Shown: positions 1 through 6,215, numbered from the stretch's first letter. The stretch is 6,215 nucleotides of DNA from Cycloclasticus sp. (GCA_016764415.1 JAESRY010000087.1:1-6215); one strand, 5' to 3'. The notes: generated by a model not told the origin, from the sequence alone. Program-made: numbers and translations.

Positions 1-532
1 ATTTTTAGTCGATAGCTTAGGGCAGCAAGTTTTTCCATCGTTTATTGATATTTATGAGCAACCGTTATTGCGCCAAGCGATGGGTAGTTCGGCGTATGAC
101 TCTGAAGGTGTTGCAACTTCAACGAGGAATATTGTTGAAGCTGGAACAGTGCAAGGTTATGTTCTTAGTAGTTATTCGGCGCGTAAGCTGGGTATGCAAA
201 GTACAGCTAATGCGGGTGGCGTACATAACCTGACTATTAAGCCCGGCGACTTGGATTTTCAAGGTTTATTGAAAGAAATGAACACGGGCTTATTGGTGAC
301 AGAGCTTATAGGCCAAGGCGTTAATACATTGACAGGTGATTACTCAAGAGGTGCAACTGGGTTTTGGGTAGAAAATGGCGAGATTCAGTTTCCTGTTGAA
401 GAAGTGACGATTGCCGGAAATTTAAAAGACATGTTCCAATCCGTTATCGCTGTGGGTAATGACGTTGATTTGAGGGGTAATACACGTACAGGGTCAATTT
501 TACTTAGCGAAATGACACTAGCCGGTAATTAG
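1..532 (+). CDS. pmbA: PmbA/TldE, metalloprotease-complex subunit, 3' part only
   Basis: This is the last 176 codons of pmbA (tldE); the gene begins upstream of the window and the first full codon is at base 2. The product pairs with TldD to form the TldD/TldE protease, which in enterobacteria matures the peptide antibiotic microcin B17 and helps degrade the CcdA antitoxin. The translated stretch matches the family C-terminus closely from memory: SEGVAT, SSYSARKLGMQST, NAGGVHN, then LLKEMNTGLLVTELIGQGVN, TGDYSRGATGFWVENGEIQ, and the ending EVTIAGNLKDM followed by VGND. TldE is the subunit that lacks the zinc-binding HExxxH motif of TldD; that part of the protein would lie outside this window, so it cannot be checked here. 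The TAG stop at 530-532 is 12 bp from the stop of the convergent mgtE. Identification is very likely; the family name rests on remembered sequence. Confidence 0.95.
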   Translation, partial: FLVDSLGQQVFPSFIDIYEQPLLRQAMGSSAYDSEGVATSTRNIVEAGTVQGYVLSSYSARKLGMQSTANAGGVHNLTIKPGDLDFQGLLKEMNTGLLVTELIGQGVNTLTGDYSRGATGFWVENGEIQFPVEEVTIAGNLKDMFQSVIAVGNDVDLRGNTRTGSILLSEMTLAGN

Positions 533-548
533 AAAGAGCGCTTTCTAA
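529..548. terminator. Symmetric hairpin shared by the convergent pmbA and mgtE ends
   Basis: A perfect 8-bp inverted repeat (TTAGAAAG at 529-536, CTTTCTAA at 541-548) surrounds a 4-nt loop AGCG. It contains both stop codons, TAG for pmbA at 530-532 and TAG for mgtE at 547-545, placed symmetrically in the two arms. Its position between converging genes suits a bidirectional terminator. It is AT-rich and no T-run of note follows on either strand, so it is not a canonical intrinsic terminator. Function is inferred. Confidence 0.35.
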
Positions 549-1903
549 GTCAAGAAAATGGTCGCAAGGCCTAGAAATGACAGAAAGCCAACCACGTCTG
601 TGACGGTTGTTAAAATAACGCCGCCTGCAATGGCGGGGTCAATATCCATCCGTTTGAGGGTTAGCGGAATGCTAGCACCGGCTAATGCCGCGACAAGCAG
701 GTTAATAATAAGTGCTGCACCAATGAGCAGACCCAGTGACACGTCTTGGAACCAAAGCCCTGTAATAATTGCAACGACGCTCGCCCACAAAATACCGTTC
801 AGACCTCCGACGGCTAATTCTTTCCATAACAGGGAACGAGAGTTGGTACTGCCGATTTGATTCAACGTAATGCCGCGAATAACAAGCATCAGGGTTTGAC
901 TGCCTGCGACACCTCCCATACTGGCAACAATAGGCATTAACACGGCTAAGGCAACGATTTGTTCAATTGTTTCGGCGAAAAGGCCAATGACCCAGGCGGC
1001 TAGAAAAGCGGTGAACAGGTTAATCCCCAACCAGACGGCGCGACGTTTTGCACTTCTTGTTACGGGTGCAAACATATCGTCGTCTTCATCTAAACCGGCA
1101 AGGTTGAGTAAAGAACGGTCTGCTTCATCACGAATAACGTCAACGACATCATCCACGGTAATTCGACCTAAAATCTGACGGTTCTCATCCACAACAGCTG
1201 CAGAGACAAGGTTGTAATCTTCGAAAAATGACGCGACTTCATTGTCAGGCAAAGCAACTGGCAATACTTTTTCGTCGGTTATCATGATATTGCTGACGGA
1301 CTCTTTCCTACTCTTCGTCAGTATGTCGGAGATGTTAAGCACACCGAGGTAGCGATCATCTTTATCTACTACGAATAACTTATCTGTGTTATCAGGTAGC
1401 TCGCCGCGTTGGCGTAGGTATCTCAATACCACCTCCAGCTCAACATTGGGGCGAATGGTGATCATGTCGGGGTTCATTAGGCCACCGGCAGTATCTTCAT
1501 CATACGACATCACGGATTGTAAGCGACGTCGATCTTGGTTGGTCATGGAGCGCACTACTTGATGCAGAACGGCTTCAGGAAGATCGTTAAAAATATCCGC
1601 TAAATCGTCGGCTTCTAAGGAGCCGGCGGCGGTAATGAGGTCTTTTTCATCGGTTTGCTCAATAAGACCTTGTCGAACTTCATCATTAACTTCGACAAGA
1701 ATGTCACCGGTTAACTCTGGGTTGATAAGTTCCCAGACAATACGTCTATTTTGTAGCGGTAAAGATTCTAGAAGATTGGCTATTTCAGCGGGATGCAGCT
1801 CGTTAACTTGGTGCTCAATTTGCGATAACGCACCACTGTCTAGGTTACCCGCGAGTAAACGTAGGTGCTCATGCGTGTTCTCATGTTGAGGGGATGCTGA
1901 CAT
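545..1903 (-). CDS. mgtE: MgtE-family magnesium transporter
   Basis: A 452-residue inner-membrane Mg2+ channel/transporter. The cytoplasmic part has the MgtE N domain (about residues 25-135), then two CBS domains (about 138-200 and 203-262) that sense intracellular Mg2+ and close the pore in characterised homologues. The junction motif DEDTAGGLMNPDMITI (135-150) and GRITVDDVVDVIRDEAD (246-262) are family hallmarks. The C-terminal membrane part (about 288-452) has five hydrophobic segments. The pore region reads MPIVASMGGVAGSQTLMLVIRG (323-344), and Asp436 in TDVVGF corresponds to the conserved acidic pore residue of the last helix. The GGN of many family members is GGV here. The ATG at 1903 gives a normal length; no clear Shine-Dalgarno sequence precedes it. 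It follows rapZ after 120 bp and converges with pmbA. Read-through from rapZ or an own promoter are both possible. Confidence 0.95.
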   Translation of the reverse strand: MSASPQHENTHEHLRLLAGNLDSGALSQIEHQVNELHPAEIANLLESLPLQNRRIVWELINPELTGDILVEVNDEVRQGLIEQTDEKDLITAAGSLEADDLADIFNDLPEAVLHQVVRSMTNQDRRRLQSVMSYDEDTAGGLMNPDMITIRPNVELEVVLRYLRQRGELPDNTDKLFVVDKDDRYLGVLNISDILTKSRKESVSNIMITDEKVLPVALPDNEVASFFEDYNLVSAAVVDENRQILGRITVDDVVDVIRDEADRSLLNLAGLDEDDDMFAPVTRSAKRRAVWLGINLFTAFLAAWVIGLFAETIEQIVALAVLMPIVASMGGVAGSQTLMLVIRGITLNQIGSTNSRSLLWKELAVGGLNGILWASVVAIITGLWFQDVSLGLLIGAALIINLLVAALAGASIPLTLKRMDIDPAIAGGVILTTVTDVVGFLSFLGLATIFLT

Positions 1904-2023
1904 TTATATGCAGTTTCACGTTGTCTAGACGAACAATATTCTAGCCTAATCAATCAGGAGCTGCTTTGTTATTTAAATATTGTGAGTGCGGTTGGCTTAA
2001 GAATTGAGCCGCTTAATCTGGCT
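1904..2023 (-). promoter_or_regulatory. rapZ-mgtE intergenic leader, possible mgtE promoter
   Basis: This 120-bp gap lies upstream of mgtE. On the minus strand a -10-like TAGAAT sits at 1943-1938, about 35 bp before the ATG, without a convincing -35 box. An 8-bp palindrome GTCTAGAC (1923-1930) and a 10-bp AT palindrome TATTTAAATA (1970-1979) are present. There is no room for an HPr gene and no recognisable M-box magnesium riboswitch. Promoter assignment is a guess. Confidence 0.2.
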
Positions 2024-2881
2024 TTAGGGGCGTTCACGGTGGCGTGTAATAACGCTTAGCCCTTGCTCAGATAAATGTTTCGCTAGTTTTTCTGTTAGGT
2101 AAACTGAACGATGTTGACCGCCTGTACAGCCGATACCAATGGTCAGGTAGTTTCGGTTACTGTTAATGAATTCAGGTATCCAACGGGTTAAAAAGGCCGC
2201 GTTATCATGAAGGTATTGTTGCACCAGTTCTGAGTTATCTAGAAAAGATATGACGTCGGCATCCTGGCCGTTTAAATGGCGCAAACTGGGTTCCCAATAG
2301 GGGTTTGGCAGACAACGCGCATCAAATACAAAATCCACATCATTGGGTGCGCCGTGCTTGTAACCAAACGACATAATTTGAAGCGATAGTGCATGCTCTT
2401 TGCGTAAACAAACGCGATCACGAATAATATCGTGTAATTGATGGACGTTAGTATGCGTTGTGTCTATCTGAATACTGGCGTGACTGGCTATTAAATTAAG
2501 GCGTTCGAGTTCTAAATCAATCGCTTCATCTAATGAGGTGTTTTTGTCTGAAAGGGGATGTTTACGTCGCGTTTCATTAAACCTTCTGAGTAAACTTTCT
2601 TTGCTTGCTCGCAGAAAAATCACCTCATAATCAACCCGCTCTGCCTTTAGCTGCTCGATGAAAGAGCCGAATTGGTTTAATGAAAGAGGATCGTTACGGG
2701 CATCTATGCCAACGGCTGCATGCTTGATGCCTGTTTTTTCAGAATGAGCGAGCAGGTCCGAAAAATCATGAAGTAGGGCGATGGGTAGATTATCAGTACA
2801 ATAAAAACCAGCGTCCTCTAGTGTGTCCAAGGTGACACTTTTTCCAGCACCGGATAGTCCGCTAACGATAATAAGTTTCAT
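2024..2881 (-). CDS. rapZ: RapZ, RNase adapter / P-loop glucosamine-6-phosphate sensor
   Basis: 285 residues, essentially the length of E. coli RapZ (284). In enterobacteria RapZ binds glucosamine-6-phosphate and small RNAs and directs RNase E to GlmZ, tuning GlmS and so cell-envelope precursor supply. The Walker A motif GLSGAGKS is at residues 8-15, followed by LEDAGFYCTDNLP (21-33) and a Walker B-like GIDARND (58-64). The C-terminal ligand/RNA domain has FDARCLPNPYWEP (186-198) and GCTGGQHRSVY (251-261). The protein ends TRHRERP, so the basic KRK tail and the upstream lysine needed for RNA binding in E. coli (K270, K281, R282, K283) are not conserved. The start is firm: Walker A needs it, and an in-frame TAA lies at 2890-2888. 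No Shine-Dalgarno sequence is seen; the upstream bases are the U-tract of a terminator. ptsN, often located just upstream, is missing. Confidence 0.96.
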   Translation of the reverse strand: MKLIIVSGLSGAGKSVTLDTLEDAGFYCTDNLPIALLHDFSDLLAHSEKTGIKHAAVGIDARNDPLSLNQFGSFIEQLKAERVDYEVIFLRASKESLLRRFNETRRKHPLSDKNTSLDEAIDLELERLNLIASHASIQIDTTHTNVHQLHDIIRDRVCLRKEHALSLQIMSFGYKHGAPNDVDFVFDARCLPNPYWEPSLRHLNGQDADVISFLDNSELVQQYLHDNAAFLTRWIPEFINSNRNYLTIGIGCTGGQHRSVYLTEKLAKHLSEQGLSVITRHRERP

Positions 2882-2889
2882 GGTTGATT

Positions 2890-2917
2890 AAAAAAGGCCG
2901 ACGGTAAGGTCGGCCTT
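2890..2917 (-). terminator. Intrinsic terminator after hpf, abutting the rapZ start
   Basis: On the minus strand the RNA reads AAGGCCGAC, loop CUUACC, GUCGGCCUU, then U residues. The 9-bp stem is perfect and GC-rich (arms 2917-2909 and 2902-2894) and a six-U run covers 2895-2890. This is a textbook rho-independent terminator for transcripts from rpoN-hpf. It begins 8 nt downstream of the hpf stop codon and its U-tract ends 8 nt before the rapZ ATG. It may therefore act as an attenuator that partly insulates rapZ rather than as a complete stop; that role is inferred. Confidence 0.85.
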
Positions 2918-2925
2918 GCTCTTAA

Positions 2926-3216
2926 TTAACGATGTGCGTTCTTTTTTTCTTTATGTTTAATGACTTGCCTGTCGAGTTTGTCAACGAGGGTATCGATAGC
3001 GGCATACATGTTCTCTTGTGTATCCTCGGCAAATATTTTGCTGCCATTTAACTGGATGGTCGCTTCGGCCTTCTGCTCTAGTTTTTCGACAGATAGAACG
3101 ACGTGAATATCGATGACTTTGTCGAAGTGCCGTTTTATTTTGCTAAATTTATTGTTGGTATAGTCTCGTATAGCATCAGTGATATCAACATGGTGTCCTG
3201 AAAGATCTAATTGCAT
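2926..3216 (-). CDS. hpf: Ribosome hibernation-promoting factor, short form
   Basis: A 96-residue protein, close to the 95 residues of E. coli HPF, and lacking the C-terminal extension of long-form HPF. It binds the decoding region of the 30S subunit and, together with RMF in enterics, drives formation of inactive 100S ribosome dimers in stationary phase. The whole length is one HPF/RaiA domain: MQLDLSGHHVDITDAIRDY at the start, then KFSKIKRHFDKV (23-34), EATIQLNGSKIFAED (51-65), NMYAAIDTLVDKLDRQVIKHKEKK (69-92). The lysine-rich end is typical. A good Shine-Dalgarno sequence lies just before the ATG. It sits 29 bp after rpoN, the usual arrangement, and probably shares its transcript. Confidence 0.96.
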   Translation of the reverse strand: MQLDLSGHHVDITDAIRDYTNNKFSKIKRHFDKVIDIHVVLSVEKLEQKAEATIQLNGSKIFAEDTQENMYAAIDTLVDKLDRQVIKHKEKKNAHR

Positions 3217-3220
3217 ATTA

Positions 3221-3227
3221 CTCTCCT
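3221..3227 (-). promoter_or_regulatory. Shine-Dalgarno sequence of hpf
   Basis: AGGAGAG on the minus strand, 4 nt before the hpf ATG. It is the strongest ribosome binding site in the window and supports independent, efficient translation of hpf after rpoN, in contrast with rapZ, which has none. Confidence 0.85.
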
Positions 3228-3245
3228 GTTGTGGTTACGAAAAAG

Positions 3246-4703
3246 TCAAAGGATTCGTTTCCTCTGGCTGGAAGGTGGAATAGAAATGGATTCACGGTAC
3301 TTTGCAATGGTACGTCGTGCAACGTTAATGCCTCTTTCGCCCAGAATAGCGGCAATTTTGTTGTCACTGAGCGGTTTTTTCACATTCTCGTTATTGACCA
3401 ATTCTTTTATAAATGCCCTGATGGCGGTCGCTGAACATTCGCCACCGCTCTCTGTGCCGACATGGCTAGAGAAAAAGTGCTTGAGTTCAAAAATGCCATT
3501 GGGTGTATGCATATATTTATTAGTGGTTACACGAGAGATGGTTGACTCGTGCATTTCAACAGCCTCGGCGATATCACGAAGAATCATCGGCTTCATTGAA
3601 ATAGCGCCGTGTTCAAGGAAACCTTGTTGACGTTCGACAATTTCTTGGGTTACCAGCATAAGCGTTTCATTTCTGCTTTGTAGGCTTTTTAAAAACCAGC
3701 GTGCTTCTTGTAGGTGGTCCCTCATTGTTTGCGAATCGCTACTTTTATCACCCCGTTTAATTAAGTTCTGGTAGTAGGGGTTAATGCGTATATTGGTAGC
3801 GATTTCCCCATTAATAGACACTTGCCATTTGCCTTTTACTTTGGCGACATAAACATCGGGCGTGATGTATTCGGTGCTTGTGTCCGCAATGCCAGAGCCT
3901 GGGCGTGGGTTGAGTTGTTGAATCAGTGAAATGATGTGTTCAAGAGTTTCATCGTTGATGCTTAGCTGCCGCTTAATTTTTGCGCTATCTTGAGCACCAA
4001 GTGCTGACATATAATCGCGAACCAACTCGGTAGCTAATTCTAAAAATGGCGTTTTTTCAGGCAGTTGTTTAAGCTGGATAAGCAAACAGTCTTGAAGGTC
4101 AAGAGCGCCTACACCCAGTGGGTCAAAGGATTGAACTTTATGTAATACAGCGACCACTTCATCAAGATCCAAATCATCTAAGTGTTGAACCAGGTGTTGA
4201 TGGAGTTGTTCGGTGTCGGTATTCAAATACCCGTTATCATCAATGCTATCAATAATGGTAGTGGCGATGACGCGGTCGGTATCGGAAAAATTGGTTAATT
4301 CCATTTGCCAGACTAAATGATCATGCAAGGTTTGTTTGGCGGAATTAATGCTGCCAGGGTCGGGTGGGGCGCTGTCATTTGTTTGTTGCGAACTAGTGCC
4401 GGCTGCTGGCGTTAAATCGTATATTTCATCCCATGATGTATCTACAGCAAGCTCGTCGGGCAATTGGTCTTGTGAACCTTCGCTGGTTTTTTCATCCGTT
4501 GGTAAGTCAGTTTTTTCTGCTTCGACTGGATCATTATTATCGGTTTCTTGATCTGGGGTTTCCAGCATCATATTGCCGTCAAGAATGGTTTGGATTTCTT
4601 GTTGTAGTTCTATGGTGGACAACTGTAGCAAGCGTATGGCTTGTTGTAGTTGCGGTGTCATTGCCAAGTGTTGACCGACTCGAAGCTGAAGTGACTGCCT
4701 CAT
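3246..4703 (-). CDS. rpoN: RNA polymerase sigma-54 factor
   Basis: Sigma-54 directs RNA polymerase to -24/-12 promoters and needs AAA+ activators to open them; typical targets are nitrogen assimilation, flagella and pili genes. I start it at the ATG at 4703 (485 residues, MRQSLQLRVGQ), which matches the family N-terminus; a TTG three codons upstream is possible but unlikely. Region I, Leu/Gln-rich (1-47), includes TPQLQQAIRLLQLSTIELQQEIQ. An acidic, Asp/Glu/Ser-rich region II follows (about 48-117). The core-binding domain has FDPLGVGALDLQDCLL (193-208) and LNPRPGSG (264-271). The helix-turn-helix stretch is LRDIAEAVEMHESTISRVTTNKY (375-397), and the diagnostic RpoN box ARRTIAKYRE is at 462-471. 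Only a weak GGTG precedes the ATG. It lies 29 bp upstream of hpf and about 100 bp after lptB. Confidence 0.97.
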   Translation of the reverse strand: MRQSLQLRVGQHLAMTPQLQQAIRLLQLSTIELQQEIQTILDGNMMLETPDQETDNNDPVEAEKTDLPTDEKTSEGSQDQLPDELAVDTSWDEIYDLTPAAGTSSQQTNDSAPPDPGSINSAKQTLHDHLVWQMELTNFSDTDRVIATTIIDSIDDNGYLNTDTEQLHQHLVQHLDDLDLDEVVAVLHKVQSFDPLGVGALDLQDCLLIQLKQLPEKTPFLELATELVRDYMSALGAQDSAKIKRQLSINDETLEHIISLIQQLNPRPGSGIADTSTEYITPDVYVAKVKGKWQVSINGEIATNIRINPYYQNLIKRGDKSSDSQTMRDHLQEARWFLKSLQSRNETLMLVTQEIVERQQGFLEHGAISMKPMILRDIAEAVEMHESTISRVTTNKYMHTPNGIFELKHFFSSHVGTESGGECSATAIRAFIKELVNNENVKKPLSDNKIAAILGERGINVARRTIAKYRESISIPPSSQRKRIL

Positions 4704-4802
4704 GAACACCAATATCTGAAAGTGGAAATAAAAAACAAATTACATCTCATGTTTATAATTCTAGACCATATTGCATAAAAGTTTGGTTTATTTTTAATAA
4801 AA
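4704..4802 (-). promoter_or_regulatory. AT-rich lptB-rpoN gap, possible rpoN promoter
   Basis: A 99-bp AT-rich interval separates lptB from rpoN. On the minus strand a -10-like TATAAA (4757-4752) lies about 50 bp before the rpoN ATG, but no good -35 hexamer is found at a proper distance. A short AT-only inverted repeat near the lptB stop is too weak to call a terminator. A separate rpoN promoter here is plausible from composition and gap size only. Confidence 0.25.
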
Positions 4803-5528
4803 TTACATGCGAAATTCGTGCCCTAGGTACACGTCACGTACTTCGCGATGCTCTAGGATCTCGTCTGCAGAACCTTCAGTAATAACGGTGCCATTATTCA
4901 GTATATAAGCGCGATCACAGGTTCCAAGTGTTTCTCTAACGTTGTGGTCTGTAATAAGTACACCAATGTCTCGTTCAGTTAGGTGATGGATGATTTTTTG
5001 AATATCAATCACTGAAATGGGGTCTACGCCAGCGAAGGGTTCGTCGAGTAGAACAAAACGGGGTTCAGTAGCTAGTGCACGAGCAATTTCAAGACGTCGG
5101 CGTTCGCCACCTGACAGCGCCATGGCGCTTTGTGCGCGCAAGTGGTTAATGCCAAATTCATTTAATAATTCATCGAGAACTAATTCTTGTTGACCAGGCG
5201 ATAACTCTTTTCTAGTTTGTAAAACAGCGCGAATATTATCCTCGACACTTAGTTTTCTAAAAACAGAGGCTTCTTGAGGTAGGTAGCCAATGCCGTGTCT
5301 GGCACGTACGTGCATTGGATCGTGTGTAATATCTTCATCATCAAGAAAAATATGACCGCTGTCTGGCTTTATTAGGCCAACAGTCATATAAAAACTGGTG
5401 GTTTTCCCAGCTCCATTAGGCCCCAGTAGACCAACGACTTCACCGCTCTTTACATTAATGCTGACTTCATCAACAACCTTGCGGTTATTAAATTGTTTGC
5501 AGATATTTTCGGTTCGTAACGTGCTCAT
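4803..5528 (-). CDS. lptB: LptB, ATPase of the LPS export ABC transporter
   Basis: 241 residues, the same as the E. coli protein. LptB dimerises under the membrane proteins LptF and LptG and powers extraction of lipopolysaccharide from the inner membrane toward the LptC-LptA bridge. The ABC elements are all present: Walker A GPNGAGKT (36-43), Q-loop Gln85 in [10 protein letters not shown], signature LSGGERRR (138-145), Walker B FVLLDEP (158-164) with catalytic Glu163, D-loop AGVDP (166-170), and switch His195 in ITDHNVRET. The sequence [18 protein letters not shown] is typical of LptB rather than other ABC ATPases. The start ATG directly follows the lptA stop (TAAATG); a weak GGGAC at 5538-5534 inside lptA may serve as its ribosome binding site. 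Confidence 0.97.
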   Translation of the reverse strand: MSTLRTENICKQFNNRKVVDEVSINVKSGEVVGLLGPNGAGKTTSFYMTVGLIKPDSGHIFLDDEDITHDPMHVRARHGIGYLPQEASVFRKLSVEDNIRAVLQTRKELSPGQQELVLDELLNEFGINHLRAQSAMALSGGERRRLEIARALATEPRFVLLDEPFAGVDPISVIDIQKIIHHLTERDIGVLITDHNVRETLGTCDRAYILNNGTVITEGSADEILEHREVRDVYLGHEFRM

Positions 5529-6026
5529 TTATCGTCCCGGTTCTAAGGTGATTTTGACGCGCTTAGAGCCTGATTTTTTATCCCCGGCTTTAACGATTGA
5601 GCGCTTACTATCGTATACAATTCGATCGCTCTCGAAGGTGTTGCCGCTTTGCCATAGGGTGGCCTTATTGAGGAGTATTAATGTGTCTTTCGAAACGAGG
5701 TATTCAAAACGTTGAGCCTTACCTCGAATTAAGCCTTGGTCACCATCGGGTTGTTGCTTGAATTTAACCGGGTTTCCAATAGCAATAACCTTATCCGTTG
5801 ACCCGCTTGAGCCATAGATGGTGACTTTGTCAGCTAAAATTTCCATACTACCTTGGGTGATAATGACGTTACCAGAATAGACGGTCACCTTTTTTGCATC
5901 ATCTAAGTTAAAGCTATCAGCCTCCACTTCAACGGCTTTGCTTTTGTCTGAACTAAGCGCCCAAATCGGTGATGCAAAAGTGATTAAAACGAGGGTGATG
6001 AGGATATTTAATTTAGTTGATTTCAT
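5529..6026 (-). CDS. lptA: LptA, periplasmic LPS transport protein
   Basis: A 165-residue periplasmic protein, slightly shorter than E. coli LptA (185). LptA subunits form the beta-jellyroll bridge carrying lipopolysaccharide from LptC to LptD in the outer membrane. Residues 1-23 form a signal peptide: Lys2 and Lys5, a hydrophobic core (about 8-18), and a probable cleavage after Ala23 in IWA-LSS. The OstA/LptA domain (about 31-145) contains VEVEADSFNLDDAKKVTVYSGNV, ITQGSMEILADKVTIY (56-71) and KAQRFEYLVSKDTLILLNKATLWQSGN. The C-terminus is basic (KKSGSKRVK). A Shine-Dalgarno AAGGT lies at 6035-6031, inside lptC. The gene overlaps the end of lptC by 14 bp and abuts lptB, so translation of the three is probably coupled. 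Confidence 0.95.
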   Translation of the reverse strand: MKSTKLNILITLVLITFASPIWALSSDKSKAVEVEADSFNLDDAKKVTVYSGNVIITQGSMEILADKVTIYGSSGSTDKVIAIGNPVKFKQQPDGDQGLIRGKAQRFEYLVSKDTLILLNKATLWQSGNTFESDRIVYDSKRSIVKAGDKKSGSKRVKITLEPGR

Positions 6027-6215
6027 GGCGACCTTTTACTTGTTCTAATATTTTAATGTTAATGGGTTCACGAAAATGTGCGCGTAAACCAATGCCTTCG
6101 ATATTATTATTGCCTGATTTTATAGTGACAAACTCATCAGTTTCGGCGAAGTCATTCAGTAGTTGTACACGTAAATTATGCGTGTCGATATCCAGAGCTG
6201 CAATATTTTTTAATG
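6013..6215 (-). CDS. lptC: LptC, LPS export protein, C-terminal part
   Basis: The final 66 codons of lptC are present; its start lies beyond the right edge. LptC is the bitopic inner-membrane protein that passes lipopolysaccharide from LptBFG to LptA. The frame reads from base 6213 leftward as LKNIAALDIDTHNLRVQLL, then FAETDEFVTIKSGNNNIEGIGLRAHFREPINIKILEQVKGRHEIN and TAA at 6015-6013. The ETDEFVTIKSG ... GIGLRAHF ... ILEQVKGRHE pattern resembles the LptC C-terminal beta-jellyroll end, and the gene order lptC-lptA-lptB agrees. Its last codons overlap the first codons of lptA. No membrane segment is expected in this part. Confidence 0.9.
   Translation of the reverse strand, partial: LKNIAALDIDTHNLRVQLLNDFAETDEFVTIKSGNNNIEGIGLRAHFREPINIKILEQVKGRHEIN

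Noticed and set aside
558..1889. Plus-strand open frames opposite mgtE (558-860, 987-1178, 1635-1889)
   Set aside because: They lie entirely antisense to a well-conserved transporter gene, and their translations resemble no protein family I know.
1994..2010. Hairpin GGCTTAA-GAA-TTGAGCC just after rapZ as its terminator
   Set aside because: On the transcribed minus strand one pair becomes an A-C mismatch, and no U-run follows.
1904..2023. Magnesium riboswitch (M-box) upstream of mgtE
   Set aside because: The gap is shorter than a typical M-box leader and I see no set of long nested helices or terminator before the start.
3211..3630. Plus-strand 139-codon open frame opposite rpoN
   Set aside because: It overlaps the conserved C-terminal end of rpoN, including the RpoN box, and has no ribosome binding site or family resemblance.
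4701..4712. Longer rpoN start using TTG at 4712
   Set aside because: It adds only MVF before the family-typical MRQSLQL start, uses a rare start codon, and a weak GGTG ribosome site is placed for the ATG at 4703.
4754..4759. Perfect TATAAT on the plus strand in the lptB-rpoN gap
   Set aside because: No -35 hexamer lies upstream on that strand, and it would only produce an antisense RNA into lptB. In AT-rich sequence such a match is easily chance.
4787..4801. AT-only inverted repeat after lptB as a terminator
   Set aside because: The 6-bp stem has no G-C pairs and lacks a following U-tract on the minus strand.
1..6215. Mobile elements, CRISPR arrays, tRNA or rRNA genes
   Set aside because: No transposase, direct-repeat array, target duplication or RNA-gene fold was seen; genes fill almost the whole window in a conserved order.

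Overview
The window is a conserved chromosomal segment from a gammaproteobacterium: the C-terminal end of the LptC/LptA/LptB lipopolysaccharide export genes, the sigma-54 gene rpoN with hpf and rapZ, then a magnesium transporter (mgtE) that converges on pmbA/tldE. Gene order, LPS-export genes, a short-form HPF and a RapZ with the usual gammaproteobacterial motifs all point to this class. Base composition is moderate, in the mid-40s percent GC by eye. A free-living or marine lineage such as Methylophaga or Cycloclasticus relatives would fit, but that is a weak guess without a database search.

Layout. On the plus strand, 1-532 is the 3' end of pmbA (tldE). Every other gene is on the minus strand and is transcribed from right to left: lptC (only its last 66 codons are present, 6013-6215), lptA (5529-6026), lptB (4803-5528), a roughly 100-bp AT-rich gap, rpoN (3246-4703), hpf (2926-3216), a strong intrinsic terminator (2890-2917), rapZ (2024-2881), a 120-bp gap, and mgtE (545-1903). 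mgtE and pmbA converge with only 12 bp between their stop codons. No gene-free stretch exceeds about 120 bp.

How the genes work together. LptC, LptA and LptB are parts of the transenvelope LPS transporter; their reading frames overlap or abut, suggesting coupled translation. RpoN is the sigma-54 factor. HPF dimerises and silences ribosomes in starvation. RapZ is the P-loop protein that senses glucosamine-6-phosphate and regulates its synthesis in enterics. In many gammaproteobacteria this cluster also carries ptsN (EIIA-Ntr) between hpf and rapZ, and often an HPr-like gene after rapZ; both are absent here.

No mobile element, CRISPR array, RNA gene or new multi-gene system is visible. The most interesting local feature is the hpf-rapZ junction: a perfect terminator hairpin with a six-U tract ends 8 nt before the rapZ start codon, rapZ has no visible Shine-Dalgarno sequence, and its start is fixed by an in-frame stop three codons upstream.
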